In this document: piece by piece, positions 8,431-17,987 of the stretch | How the letters are laid out: every line of letters starts with the position of its first letter | Numbering within the stretch: the first letter of the stretch is position 1 | NCBI GenBank assembly: GCA_016125425.1 | Contig: WGLT01000013.1 | Location: 1-64,000 of the forward strand | Origin: Alphaproteobacteria bacterium | Lineage (GTDB): Bacteria > Pseudomonadota > Alphaproteobacteria > Caulobacterales > Parvularculaceae | DNA length: 64,000 nucleotides | Direction: 5' to 3' | The notes under the pieces: model-generated | The model's input: the letters and a program-made list of their open reading frames with translations, nothing else | Databases searched by the model: none | What the model was told of the DNA's origin: nothing | Program-made: the position numbers and the translations under genes

Positions 8431-9209
8431 AAATCGCGACCTACAACGTCAATTCGATCAATGCGCGTCTGGAGCGCGTGCTCGAATGGTTCGACGACGC
8501 GAAACCCGACGTCGCGGTCTTGCAGGAAATCAAATGCGTCGATGAAAAATTTCCGGCCGTAGAATTCGAGGACCGCGGCTACAATGTCGCCGTACACGGC
8601 CAGAAAACCTATAACGGCGTCGCCCTTCTCTCGAAATATCCGTTCGAAGAAGTGAATAAGGGCCTTCCCGGAGACGATACGGACGATCACGCCCGCTATA
8701 TCGAGGCGATGGTGTTCCCTAAAGGCGTCAAGCCTGTGCGCATCGCCGGCGTTTATGTCCCGAACGGCAATCCGGCCCCGGGTCCGAAATATGATTACAA
8801 GCTGAAATGGATGAAACGGCTCAAACGGCGCGTGAAGGAGTTGCTCGGCTTTGAGGACGCTTTCGTGCTTGCGGGAGACTTCAATGTCATTCCGCAAGCG
8901 GAGGATGTCTACGATCCGAGGGAATGGGGCGCCGATGCGCTTTACTTGCCGCAAACCCGCGCCGCGTTCCGGGAGATTCTCAATCTCGGCCTGACCGACG
9001 CCATCCGCCAGATCCATCCCAAAGCCGTGCTTTACACCTTCTGGGATTATCAGCGCGGCGCCTGGGAGAAAGACCACGGGCTGAGAATAGACCACTTGCT
9101 GTTGTCGCCGCAGGCCGCGGACCGCCTGAAGGACGCCGGCGTCGACCGCGCCGCGCGCGGCAAGGAAAAGCCGTCCGATCATGCGCCGGTTTGGATCGAG
9201 CTGAAATAG
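8427..9209 (+). CDS. xthA: Exodeoxyribonuclease III / AP endonuclease
   Basis: This 260-residue protein belongs to the endonuclease/exonuclease/phosphatase family and acts in base-excision repair. Catalytic blocks are visible: ATYNVNSINARL at the N-terminus, metal-ligand Glu34 in VLQEIKC, VYVPNGNP, AGDFNVIP (about 151-158), and the C-terminal LRIDHLLLSP and KPSDHAPVWIEL with the catalytic Asp-His. It starts with GTG overlapping the SRPBCC stop. The next gene starts at the base where this one ends, so the three genes form a compact operon. Confidence 0.95.
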   Translation: MKIATYNVNSINARLERVLEWFDDAKPDVAVLQEIKCVDEKFPAVEFEDRGYNVAVHGQKTYNGVALLSKYPFEEVNKGLPGDDTDDHARYIEAMVFPKGVKPVRIAGVYVPNGNPAPGPKYDYKLKWMKRLKRRVKELLGFEDAFVLAGDFNVIPQAEDVYDPREWGADALYLPQTRAAFREILNLGLTDAIRQIHPKAVLYTFWDYQRGAWEKDHGLRIDHLLLSPQAADRLKDAGVDRAARGKEKPSDHAPVWIELK

Positions 9210-10294
9210 TGCAATGGTCAGTCCAACAGGACGCTGCCTTGAAAGCAGTCAGCCGCTGGCTCCATGCGCCGGACCGGCAGGTCTTCCGCCTGTTCGGATA
9301 CGCCGGCGCCGGCAAGACGACGCTGGCGCGCCACATCGCGGAGAACGCCGGCGGCGAGACCGCATTCGCGGCCTTCACCGGCAAGGCCGCGCATGTGATG
9401 CGCCAGAAGGGCTGCGCCGGCGCGACGACCATTCACGCGCTCATCTATCGCCCCGCCGATGAGGACGAAGAAGGCGGACTCGTATTCGCGCTTCGCCATG
9501 ACGCGCCCGCCTCGAAGGCCGATCTCATCATCATCGACGAATGTTCGATGGTCGACGAAGAGCTCGGCAAAGACCTGCTCTCCTTCGGCAAGCCGGTGCT
9601 CGTGCTCGGCGATCCGGCGCAATTGCCGCCGGTCAAGGGCGGCGGCTATTTCACCGAGGCCGAGCCCGATTTCATGCTGACGGAGATTCACCGTCAGGCC
9701 GCGGACAATCCGATCATCCGACTCTCCATGGATATTCGTGAAGGACGCGAGCCGGAAGCTTTCGGCGAGGGCCTCCGTTCCATGTCGCGCCACGAGATTT
9801 CATCGGAAGAGATTCTCGCCGCCGATCAGGTGCTGGTCGGAATCAATCGGACAAGGAAACGTTTCAACGACCGCATACGCGAGCTGAAAGGCCACACGGA
9901 CCCGACGCCGGAGGCCGGCGAAAAACTCGTCTGTCTCAGGAACAATCGTCGCAAGGGCCTTCTCAATGGCGGCATATGGACGGTCACTTTGAAAAAAGCC
10001 GCCAAGGCCGGCCGCGCGCGCATGTCCGTCCAGCCGGAAGACGGCGGCAAGCCCGTCAACATATCCGTGCCAAAAGCGTTCTTCACCGATGGCCCGGAAT
10101 CCGTGCCGTTCCCGGTCCGTCGCGGGGCCGACGAATTCGATTACGGCTACGCGCTGACTGTGCATAAGGCGCAAGGCTCGCAATGGGACGATGTCGTCCT
10201 GTTCGACGAGAGCTACGCCTTTCGCGAACATCGCGCGCGCTGGCTTTATACAGGCGTTACGCGCGCCGCCGAGCGGCTGACGCTCGTGCGCTAG
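9209..10294 (+). CDS. RecD-like superfamily 1B ATP-dependent DNA helicase
   Basis: The protein has 361 residues from a proposed GTG at 9209 that overlaps the xthA stop by one base; no ATG gives a full-length domain. The Walker A motif is LFGYAGAGKTTLA (28-40) and Walker B is LIIIDECSMVD. The Q-loop region LVLGDPAQLPPV follows. The C-terminal UvrD-like block YGYALTVHKAQGSQWDDV and WLYTGVTRAAERL are motifs V and VI. This matches the short RecD/TraA/Dda-like helicases of alphaproteobacteria. It is probably a DNA repair or recombination helicase, given its coupling to xthA. Confidence 0.88.
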   Translation: MQWSVQQDAALKAVSRWLHAPDRQVFRLFGYAGAGKTTLARHIAENAGGETAFAAFTGKAAHVMRQKGCAGATTIHALIYRPADEDEEGGLVFALRHDAPASKADLIIIDECSMVDEELGKDLLSFGKPVLVLGDPAQLPPVKGGGYFTEAEPDFMLTEIHRQAADNPIIRLSMDIREGREPEAFGEGLRSMSRHEISSEEILAADQVLVGINRTRKRFNDRIRELKGHTDPTPEAGEKLVCLRNNRRKGLLNGGIWTVTLKKAAKAGRARMSVQPEDGGKPVNISVPKAFFTDGPESVPFPVRRGADEFDYGYALTVHKAQGSQWDDVVLFDESYAFREHRARWLYTGVTRAAERLTLVR

Positions 10295-10385
10295 AGTTTG
10301 AACTCTTACTCGTCGGAAAACGCGCTTCGTCGCTCCGCAGGGCGCCGATGCTGAGACGATAATCATGATCACCCGGCGCGTCCGG

Positions 10386-11285
10386 CTAGACCCGCGTCGA
10401 CCGGAAATGGATAGCGAGCGTATCGATCAGGCTACGGACGGCTGCGGGCAATCCAAGGCGCGCGGGAAAGACAACGTGGACGATGCCTTCAGGCGCGCTC
10501 CACCCGGGGAAAACGCGAACGAGACGCCCCGCTTCAAACGCTTCGCCGCATTGCTCTTCCGGGATCAGCGCGACGCCGAGCCCAACCTCCGCCGCGCCGC
10601 GCAAAGCCGCGAAATCGCCGCAGGAAAATCGGGGGCGATGTCTCCACGCGCGGCGTTCGTCATTCGGCCCGACAAGCTCCCAAACGCCTTCGCCGGGGGT
10701 CTCGGTATGACTGAGCGTCGGAACGCCGCGCAAGCTCGCCAGATCCGACTGGTCGCCGAGTCGGTTCGCGACCGAGGGCGCGCAGACGAGAATAGCCCGG
10801 CTTCGGCCGAGCGTTCGCATGGTGAGCGAAGCGTCCGTGTCGAGCACGGCTCTCACGCGCAGCGCAAGATCGACGCCCTCGCCGATGAGATCGATCCGGC
10901 GATTGGTCGCCAGAACCTGCAATTCGACTTTCGGAAACCGCCGCATGAACTCGGTCAGCGCGGGGCTGACTTTTCCGAGCACGCCGAGCGGACAGGAAAG
11001 ACGGATCAAGCCCTGCGGTTCGTCCCTCGCCGCGCCGACCGCGGCCTCGGCTTCGGCGACCTCGGCGAGCATGCTTTCGCAATGCGCATAGAAATCGCGG
11101 CCGATGTCGGTCACGCGGAACCTTCGCGAAGAGCGCTCGATTAACCGCACGCCGAGCCTTGCTTCGAGCCCGGCCACCCGCCGCGACAGCGTTGATTTCG
11201 GCTGGCCGATCGCCCGGCCCGCCGGCGCGAAGCCGCCATGTTTCACGACTTCGGCGAAATAATAGAGATCGTTGAGGTCCTGCAT
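10386..11285 (-). CDS. LysR family transcriptional regulator
   Basis: The gene encodes 299 residues. The N-terminal winged helix-turn-helix (1-60) reads [17 protein letters not shown], then [20 protein letters not shown] and [16 protein letters not shown] periplasmic-binding-like effector domain follows at about 88-295. ATG 11285 gives the standard LysR length; longer in-frame starts (up to 11357) would run through the operator region. It is divergent from wrbA. The intergenic region carries a perfect 18-bp palindrome 10 bp from the start codon, so it probably regulates wrbA and itself. The effector is likely a quinone or electrophile by analogy, which is inference. Confidence 0.92.
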   Translation of the reverse strand: MQDLNDLYYFAEVVKHGGFAPAGRAIGQPKSTLSRRVAGLEARLGVRLIERSSRRFRVTDIGRDFYAHCESMLAEVAEAEAAVGAARDEPQGLIRLSCPLGVLGKVSPALTEFMRRFPKVELQVLATNRRIDLIGEGVDLALRVRAVLDTDASLTMRTLGRSRAILVCAPSVANRLGDQSDLASLRGVPTLSHTETPGEGVWELVGPNDERRAWRHRPRFSCGDFAALRGAAEVGLGVALIPEEQCGEAFEAGRLVRVFPGWSAPEGIVHVVFPARLGLPAAVRSLIDTLAIHFRSTRV

Positions 11286-11294
11286 GGGCGCTTT

Positions 11295-11312
11295 CGTTCC
11301 ATATATGGAACG
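11295..11312. promoter_or_regulatory. Perfect 18-bp palindrome between lysR and wrbA (probable operator)
   Basis: CGTTCCATATATGGAACG is an exact inverted repeat with an AT-rich centre. It lies 9 bp upstream of the LysR start codon and about 205 bp upstream of wrbA. A divergent LysR regulator next to its target normally binds such a dyad. Binding by this particular LysR protein is inference from position and symmetry. Confidence 0.65.
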
Positions 11313-11461
11313 GAATGTACCAGACCAGGCGTCTTTCAGCATCATCGTTCTGCCCATAGGTCATTGGCGTCTGCTCTCTCAACGGGCCCCGCGCCGGCCC
11401 CTCTTCCCCCAAGGCCGGTGCGGGAGCCTTCCGAACAGGCGCGCAGACGATGGCTGTCTGC

Positions 11462-11487
11462 AGACCGGCGGCGCGAGGCGCCGGTCT
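11462..11487 (+). promoter_or_regulatory. Stable hairpin in the wrbA leader
   Basis: AGACCGGCG (11462-11470) and CGCCGGTCT (11479-11487) are perfectly complementary with an eight-base loop. A short pyrimidine run CTTTCTT follows, and the wrbA ribosome-binding site (CAGGAGGG) begins about 18 bases later. It could be an attenuator-type terminator or an mRNA stability element. I do not recognise a riboswitch class. Confidence 0.45.
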
Positions 11488-11516
11488 CTTTCTTGGGTCG
11501 CATTCAGGAGGGCGAA

Positions 11517-12116
11517 ATGCCGAAAGTTCTGGTTCTTTATTACTCCGCCTACGGTCATATCGAGAAGATGGCCGAGGCGGTCGCCGAGGGCGCGCGCGAG
11601 GCCGGCGCCGTCGTCGACATCAAGCGCGTGCCTGAACTTGTGCCGGAACAGACAGCGCGCGCCGCGCACTACAAACTCGACCAGCCGGCGCCGGTCGCGA
11701 AAGTCGAAGAGCTGGCCGATTACGATGCAATCATTGTCGGAACGGGCACGCGATTCGGACGCATGTCGTCGCAGATGGCGAATTTTCTCGACCAGGCCGG
11801 CGGGCTTTGGGCGAAAGGCGCGCTTAACGGGAAAGTCGGCGGCGCCTTCACGTCAACCGCGACCCAGCATGGCGGACAAGAGACGACACTCTTTTCCATC
11901 ATCACCAATCTTCTGCATTTCGGCATGGTCGTCGTCGGCCTCGATTACGGCCACGCGGGACAAATGACGCTCGACGAAATCACCGGCGGCTCGCCCTATG
12001 GCGCGACAACCATCGCCGGCGGGGACGGCTCGCGTCAGCCGTCGCAAATCGAACTCGCCGGGGCGCGCTATCAGGGCCGCAAAATCGCCGAGACCGCGGC
12101 GAAACTGGCGCGTTAG
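11517..12116 (+). CDS. wrbA: NAD(P)H:quinone oxidoreductase WrbA
   Basis: This 199-residue flavodoxin-like FMN enzyme performs two-electron reduction of quinones. Motifs: the FMN phosphate loop [16 protein letters not shown] (4-19), [43 protein letters not shown] and the C-terminal [20 protein letters not shown]. All are characteristic of WrbA. The ATG is preceded by CAGGAGGG. It is divergent from a LysR regulator and preceded by a leader hairpin, suggesting inducible expression. Its TAG stop overlaps the end of the MATE pseudogene on the opposite strand. Confidence 0.95.
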   Translation: MPKVLVLYYSAYGHIEKMAEAVAEGAREAGAVVDIKRVPELVPEQTARAAHYKLDQPAPVAKVEELADYDAIIVGTGTRFGRMSSQMANFLDQAGGLWAKGALNGKVGGAFTSTATQHGGQETTLFSIITNLLHFGMVVVGLDYGHAGQMTLDEITGGSPYGATTIAGGDGSRQPSQIELAGARYQGRKIAETAAKLAR

Positions 12117-12907
12117 GCGGCCGCCGCCGCGCCTCGGCCCGTTTGCAGCCGGTGCGCGAACTGCCGCCGCATGAACAGATAGCTCAACAGCGCTTGCGCC
12201 GCGACGGTGCGACGGAGAGGCGCCAGACGTGCTCCAATTCGAAATGCGGCTGTCTGGACAGCCAGATCGCCGGCCCTGCGAATGTGGCGATCCGCGTCGC
12301 CGTCGACAAAAGCGCAGGCCAGGTGTTGACCAGCATATCGGGACGAATATGGCGGAGCAGGGTCAGCGATATCATGACGATGCTCGATATGGCGATGCAG
12401 GCCCGGTAGGTGGCGCGCACGCGCTCCTTCTCGCCCGCGCCGAAATTTTGCCCCGCGACCGCAGGCGCGGCGAAAGCGATCGCCATCGCCGGCAGAAAGA
12501 TCGACTGCATCACGCGCGAGCCGACGCCCTTGAGCGCGAAAGCCGCGAAGAGGTTGATGTAATATGCGACGGAGATGAAATAGGCGAAGGCGAGCGCAAG
12601 GTCGGAGGTCTTCTCTAAAAAGGCGACCGCGCGCGGCGGCTGGTTTTCGAGCAGCGGTTCGACCTCAGCGATATTGCGCCGGATGGCGTGGCGAAAAGAT
12701 AGGCGGCGCACAGCCCCACATGCCGGCCCACGCCCGGTTTTCTGCAACGTGCGAGAGGATGGGCCCCGCAGCCAGAAAGCCCGACCCGATAATCGAAGCG
12801 AGCGGCGTCACAGTCGCGCGCCAAGCGCGCGACTTCAGGGCGTTAGGATTGATCGTCGCGGCAGCGTGCATGAGCGCGGCGACGACCGAAACGATGTCAA
12901 TGATCAA
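12113..12907 (-). pseudogene. Decayed MATE-family multidrug efflux pump
   Basis: Pieces of a MATE (NorM/DinF-like) sodium- or proton-coupled drug exporter appear in successive frames on the minus strand. The first piece is TPLASIIGSGFLAAGPI (about 12830-12780). The second, in another frame, has AFAAPAVAGQNFGAGEKERV (about 12485-12425) and the following helix. After a further 1-bp shift near 12211, the third is the typical C-terminus AQALLSYLFMRRQF ending at 12113. At least two frameshifts separate these pieces. Only about 265 codons remain of a family norm near 450, so the N-terminal half is missing. It is not functional. Confidence 0.8.
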
Positions 12908-12975
12908 GCGACTATTCCCTGCGCGGCTCTGAACAACCTGAGCTTAAGCCGGATTCGCGCCGGAAGCGGGCGCCG

Positions 12976-14286
12976 CTATTTCTGGAAATCGTAGAATGCG
13001 CCCATGCCGAGAAGGCCCGTCAGCGCGTCGAGCGCGGCGAAGGCTTCCTCCATGAAGGTCGGGTCTTTCAGGTCGTCGAGCGTGAGGCGATCGCGGTAAT
13101 GCTTTTCGACCCAAGCTTCGAGCGCCGCAATTTTCTCCGCGTCGAGAAGGAAATTCTGATTGACCGCGCCGCGCTCTTCTTCCGACATCACGACGCGCAG
13201 GCGAAGACAGGCCGGACCGCCGCCATTTCTCATGCTCTCCCGCACATCCATGTAAACAGCTCGATTGATCGGATTGTTCGCCGAAACTGTTTCTTCAATA
13301 AAGGCTTTCGTGCGCGCGTTTTCTTCCGACTCCTTCGGCAGGATCAGCGCCATCTCGCCGCCGTCCAAAGAGACAAGTTGAGAATTGAAGAGATAGGAAG
13401 AGATCGCGTCTTCGAGCGAGACCTTGCGCTTGTCCGCTTCGATGATCTCGACGAAAGGCGCGGCGGCGCGGATCGCCGCGAGCGCGCCCTCGCGGTCTTC
13501 AAAACTCTGTTCATGCAGGAACAGGACGCGGCCATTGGCGACTCCGACAACATCGTTGTGGAAGGCGCCGGCGTCGAGCGCTGTCTTCGATTGCATGACG
13601 AAAACCGTCTTGTCCGCAGCGAGACCGTGATTGCGTGCGACAGCTTCGCTCGCGCGTCTTTTCTGGCGGGCCGGAAAGCGCGCGCCGTCTTCGCCGTAGA
13701 CGAAAAGATGAACGCCCTTCGCGCCATGCTTTTCAGCAAGACGGCCATGATTGGCCGCGCCCTCGTCGCCGAAATGAACGCCGCCCGGCAAAGGCGGGTG
13801 ATGCGCGAAACGCTTTTCGTCGTTGAAGATGTGCTTGAGCGCGCGCGACGTCTGCCCGGCCTCGATCGCGCGATGGAAATTCGAGGCGAGATTTGCGGGC
13901 GTGAAGTGAATCTTGCCGTCCGGCGTATCGGGCGACGGCGCGACCGTCGCGGCGTTGGCGGTCCACATGGAGGACGCGGAATAAACATTGGCGAGAATCT
14001 CCGGCGCGACCCGTCCCGCTTTTTCGATGACCTGTCTGTCTGTTCCGGAAAAGCCGAGCGCGCGCAGCGTGTTGAGATCCGGACGCGCCAGCGGCGGCAG
14101 AAATCCTTGAACGCAGCCGAGCTTCGTGAGCGCGCGCATTTTGGAAAGTCCCTGGAGCGCCGCCGCTTTCGGATTGGACACCGCGCCCGCATTTTTCGCA
14201 GAGGCGATATTGCCGAGCGACAGTCCCGCATAATTATGCGTCGGACCGATCAGGCCGTCGAAATTCGCTTCTTTATAGCCGCTCAT
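12976..14286 (-). CDS. astB: N-succinylarginine dihydrolase
   Basis: The protein has 436 residues and matches AstB of the arginine succinyltransferase catabolic pathway, which converts N-succinylarginine to succinylornithine, ammonia and CO2. Signature stretches include EANFDGLIGPTHNYAGLS at the N-terminus, FLPPLARPD, MWTANAATVAPSPDT, HHPPLPGGVHFGDEGAANH, and MRNGGGPACLRLRVV with the catalytic cysteine region. The ATG at 14286 overlaps the mfd stop by four bases (ATGA). No other ast genes are in the window, so the pathway must be completed elsewhere or the enzyme has been kept alone. Confidence 0.95.
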   Translation of the reverse strand: MSGYKEANFDGLIGPTHNYAGLSLGNIASAKNAGAVSNPKAAALQGLSKMRALTKLGCVQGFLPPLARPDLNTLRALGFSGTDRQVIEKAGRVAPEILANVYSASSMWTANAATVAPSPDTPDGKIHFTPANLASNFHRAIEAGQTSRALKHIFNDEKRFAHHPPLPGGVHFGDEGAANHGRLAEKHGAKGVHLFVYGEDGARFPARQKRRASEAVARNHGLAADKTVFVMQSKTALDAGAFHNDVVGVANGRVLFLHEQSFEDREGALAAIRAAAPFVEIIEADKRKVSLEDAISSYLFNSQLVSLDGGEMALILPKESEENARTKAFIEETVSANNPINRAVYMDVRESMRNGGGPACLRLRVVMSEEERGAVNQNFLLDAEKIAALEAWVEKHYRDRLTLDDLKDPTFMEEAFAALDALTGLLGMGAFYDFQK

Positions 14287-17200
14287 GCCGCCTCCCCCGC
14301 AATCTCTTCGAGTATTCCCAAAATCTTCTTGCAGCCCCTGAGGCGCGCGCGCTCGTCGGGCCATTCCTGGCGGAAGACGAGTTTCTGGTCGGGGCGGAGT
14401 TTGACGTCATGCGCCGCGGTTGAAATGAACTGTACGAGGCCCGCCGGATTGGCGAATTGATCGTTGCGGAAGCTGACGACTGCGCCCTTGGGCCCGGCGT
14501 CGATCTTGGCGACGCCGGCGCGCCGGCACAATCCCTTGATCGCAACGATCTGCAAGAGGTGCTCGACTTCGGCCGGGAGCGGGCCGAAACGGTCGACAAG
14601 CTCGGCGGCGAAGCCTTCGATCTCCCGTTCTTCGGAAAGATCGCCGAGCCGGCGGTAGAGCGCCATGCGGACATTGAGATCGCCGATATAATGCTCTGGA
14701 ATGAGAACCGCCGCGCCGATTGAAATCTGCGGCGACCATTGGGCATCGCTCGCCGCTTCGCCTTCGCGCAATTCTGCAACCGCCTCTTCCAGCATGTGCT
14801 GATAAAGCTCTACGCCGACCTCCTTGACGTGTCCGGATTGCTCCTCGCCCAAAAGGTTGCCCGCGCCTCTGATGTCGAGATCGTGCGAGGCGAGCGTAAA
14901 GCCCGCGCCCAACGTGTCGAGCGACTGCATAACCTTGAGTCGGCGTTCCGCGCCCGGCGTCAGTTTCTGGCGCGGCGACGTCGTCAGATACGCATAGGCG
15001 CGCACTTTCGATCGTCCGACCCGTCCCCTGAGCTGATAGAGCTGGGCGAGGCCGAACCGGTCCGCATGATGAACGATCAGCGTATTCGCCGTCGGAATAT
15101 CGAGCCCCGACTCGATGATTGTCGTCGAAACGAGCACTTCGAACTTGCCGTCGTAAAAGGCGCTCATAATGTCTTCGAGCGCTCCAGGCGCCATTTGCCC
15201 ATGCGCGATCTGAAATCGGACTTCCGGCACATGCTCGGTCAGGAATTCGGCGACGCCCGCGAGGTCCGAGATCCGCGGGACCACATAAAAGCTCTGCCCG
15301 CCGCGATAATGCTCGCGTAAAAGCGTCTCGCGCGCCACCACAGGGTCGAACGGTCCGACCGTCGTGCGCACCGCCAGCCGGTCGACCGGCGGCGTTGCGA
15401 TCAGCGAGAGATCGCGAATGCCGCTCATCGCCAGTTGCAGCGTCCGCGGGATCGGCGTCGCAGTGAGCGTCAGAACATGCGTGTCGGCGCGATATTCCTT
15501 CAAACGCTCCTTATGCTTGACGCCGAAATGCTGCTCCTCGTCGACGATCAGAAGACCGAGATCGCGAAACTTGATGCTCTTTGAAAGCAGCGCATGCGTG
15601 CCGATAACAATGTCGACCGACCCGTCAGCAAGGCCGGCGCGCGTTTTCTCCGCATCCGCTGAAGAAACGAGACGCGACAGGGACGCGACATTGACCGGAA
15701 AGCCGCGAAAGCGCTCGGAGAAGTTCTTGTAGTGCTGGCGCGCGAGCAAGGTCGTGGGCGTTACGACCGCGACCTGCCTTCCCGTCATCGCCATGACGAA
15801 AGCGGCCCGCAGCGCGACTTCCGTCTTGCCGAATCCGACATCGCCGCAAACAAGCCGGTCCATCGGCCGGCCCTTGGCGAAATCCTCGATGACGTCGGCG
15901 ATGGCGTTCTCCTGATCCTCCGTTTCGGCGTAAGGAAAGCGCGCGCAGAACTCCTCATAAACGCCCTGCTGCGGCGAAATCTTGTCGGCGGCTTTCATTT
16001 CGCGCTTGGCGGCGATCGCAATCAATTGCTCGGCGAGCATTTTGATGCGCGCGCGCATTTTCGCCTTGCGCGCCTGCCAGCCGGCGCCGCCGAGCTTGTC
16101 GAGGGGCGCGTTCGGATCGTCCGAGCCGAAGCGCGACAGCAATTCGATGTTTTCTACGGGCAGGAAGAGCTTGTCGCCGCCGGCGTATTCCAGTTGCAGA
16201 CAGTCATGCGGCGCGCCCTGAATATCGAGCGTCTTCAGTCCCGCATAGCGCGCGACGCCATGATCGACATGGACGACGAGATCGCCGACGAGCAGGCTCG
16301 ACGCTTCTGTGAGGAAATTCTCCGCCCGCTTCTTGCGCCCGCGCCTGACAAGCCGGTCGCCGAGAATATCCTGCTCCGAAATGAACGCGGCGTCGGGAGT
16401 CACAAAGCCCGTTTCAAGGCCGAGGACGATTGCGCCGACCGCGCGCGCGTCGCCGCCGCGCGCCTCGCTCCAGTTTTTGTAGCGCTTGACGTCGCCGAGA
16501 CCGTGATCGGCGAGCACTGAGCTCATGCGGTCAGCCGACCCCTCCGTCCAGCAGGCGATGTAGACGCGTTTGCCTTCGCCCTGGAGGGATTTGATATGCG
16601 CCTTCACGGCGTCAAAGACATTGGCGCGTTCGGCGGCGCGCTCGGCGGCGAAGCCGCGGCCAACTTTGGCGCCGAAATGAAAGGCGCGCCGGCCTTCCGG
16701 CGGCGCGAATGGAGAAAGCCGTCTCAGCGCGCAATCGGCGAGTCGCGTCTTCCATTCATCCGCCGTCAGATAAAGCGCCTCCGGCTTCAAGGGGCGATAA
16801 GGCGGCGCGGAAAACTCGGAATCACGAGGGCGCCTCTCCGCGGCGTCTTCGGCGCGCGCAGCGTAATAGTCCTCTATCGCCGCGAAGCGCTCATGCGCGG
16901 CCTCTTCTGCAAGATGCTCCAGAAACACGACTCCTTCGCCCGTAAAATCGAAGAGCGTGTCGACGCGGGCGTAGAAGAGCGGCAGCCAGTGCTCCATGCC
17001 GGCGTGCTTCCGGCCTGCGGTGACGGCTTCGTAGACCGGATCGTCGCCGGCGGGCCCGAATGTCGCGACAAAGCCGGAACGAAAGCGCGAGATCGCGTCG
17101 TCGGTCAGCAAAACCTCCGTCGCCGCGGCGAGATCGACCTGCCGAAGCTGGCGCGTCGTCAATTGCGTCGCCGGATCGAAAGCGCGGATCGATTCGAGCG

Positions 17201-17789
17201 TATCGCCGAAAAAATCGAGCCTGATCGGTTCGTCGGCGCCGGGCGGGAAAATGTCGATCAGCCCGCCCCGCACGGCGAATTCGCCCGCCTCGCGCACGGT
17301 CGAGGCCCGCGCATAGCCATTCGAGGCGAGATACATATTGAGCGCCTCCATGGAGACGCTCTCGCCGGGGCGCGCCGAAAAGGCGGCCGCAGCGATCGTC
17401 TCCCTCGGCGGCGTTCTTTGCGTCGCGGCGTTCACCGTCGTCGTGACGATGAGCGGCGACTTGCCGTCATGGGCCGCAAGCACGGCGAGCGCGGCCATGC
17501 GCTGCGAAGACGCCGCACTCGACGGCGACACTCGGTCATAGGGAAGACAGTCCCAGGCGGGAAAATCGACGACCGGAATATCGGGCGCGAAAAAATGCAG
17601 CGCTTCGTTCATCGCCGCGGAGCGCGCGCCGTCGCGCGCAATATGAATGACAAGGCCTTTGCGCGCGCGCGCCGCCGCGGCGACGGCGAGCGCATCGGCG
17701 CCTTCCGGCGCGCCGAAGACATCGAGAGCGCCCTTCGCCGCCCACGCTTCTTCGGGGCGGATGACCGCAACGCCCGAAATGTCAGTCAT
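14283..17789 (-). CDS. mfd: Transcription-repair coupling factor
   Basis: Mfd is the RNA polymerase-displacing DNA translocase that recruits UvrA at stalled transcription. From ATG 17789 the product is 1168 residues, close to the family norm; a start at 17909 would add 40 residues with no family resemblance. Visible features are the N-terminal UvrB-like module (EEWAAKGALDVFG region), the CarD-like polymerase-interaction domain (GDLVVHVDHGVARYAGL) and helicase Walker A CGDVGFGKTEVALRAAF. Further motifs are LLIVDEEQHFGVKHKE, TLTATPIPRTLQLAM, the TRG-type C-terminal motif region and the QLRGRVGRSKVRAYAYL block. astB overlaps its 3' end. Confidence 0.95.
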   Translation of the reverse strand: MTDISGVAVIRPEEAWAAKGALDVFGAPEGADALAVAAAARARKGLVIHIARDGARSAAMNEALHFFAPDIPVVDFPAWDCLPYDRVSPSSAASSQRMAALAVLAAHDGKSPLIVTTTVNAATQRTPPRETIAAAAFSARPGESVSMEALNMYLASNGYARASTVREAGEFAVRGGLIDIFPPGADEPIRLDFFGDTLESIRAFDPATQLTTRQLRQVDLAAATEVLLTDDAISRFRSGFVATFGPAGDDPVYEAVTAGRKHAGMEHWLPLFYARVDTLFDFTGEGVVFLEHLAEEAAHERFAAIEDYYAARAEDAAERRPRDSEFSAPPYRPLKPEALYLTADEWKTRLADCALRRLSPFAPPEGRRAFHFGAKVGRGFAAERAAERANVFDAVKAHIKSLQGEGKRVYIACWTEGSADRMSSVLADHGLGDVKRYKNWSEARGGDARAVGAIVLGLETGFVTPDAAFISEQDILGDRLVRRGRKKRAENFLTEASSLLVGDLVVHVDHGVARYAGLKTLDIQGAPHDCLQLEYAGGDKLFLPVENIELLSRFGSDDPNAPLDKLGGAGWQARKAKMRARIKMLAEQLIAIAAKREMKAADKISPQQGVYEEFCARFPYAETEDQENAIADVIEDFAKGRPMDRLVCGDVGFGKTEVALRAAFVMAMTGRQVAVVTPTTLLARQHYKNFSERFRGFPVNVASLSRLVSSADAEKTRAGLADGSVDIVIGTHALLSKSIKFRDLGLLIVDEEQHFGVKHKERLKEYRADTHVLTLTATPIPRTLQLAMSGIRDLSLIATPPVDRLAVRTTVGPFDPVVARETLLREHYRGGQSFYVVPRISDLAGVAEFLTEHVPEVRFQIAHGQMAPGALEDIMSAFYDGKFEVLVSTTIIESGLDIPTANTLIVHHADRFGLAQLYQLRGRVGRSKVRAYAYLTTSPRQKLTPGAERRLKVMQSLDTLGAGFTLASHDLDIRGAGNLLGEEQSGHVKEVGVELYQHMLEEAVAELREGEAASDAQWSPQISIGAAVLIPEHYIGDLNVRMALYRRLGDLSEEREIEGFAAELVDRFGPLPAEVEHLLQIVAIKGLCRRAGVAKIDAGPKGAVVSFRNDQFANPAGLVQFISTAAHDVKLRPDQKLVFRQEWPDERARLRGCKKILGILEEIAGEAA

Positions 17790-17987
17790 ATCAGCTGAAA
17801 CCTCATGCAACGCAAAACGCGCGGTCGCCGGATTTGGCGGCCGCGTACCTATTAAAAAGCTGATCTCTCGCACGCGCTCTTCTACTGCGCAAGCCGTAGC
17901 GGTTCGCAATCAGCATCAGTTGACTTCAAATGTCTAATATGGCTCGAAGGGCGATCTTATGCGCAAGCGGATAAGACGGCAGCAGAT

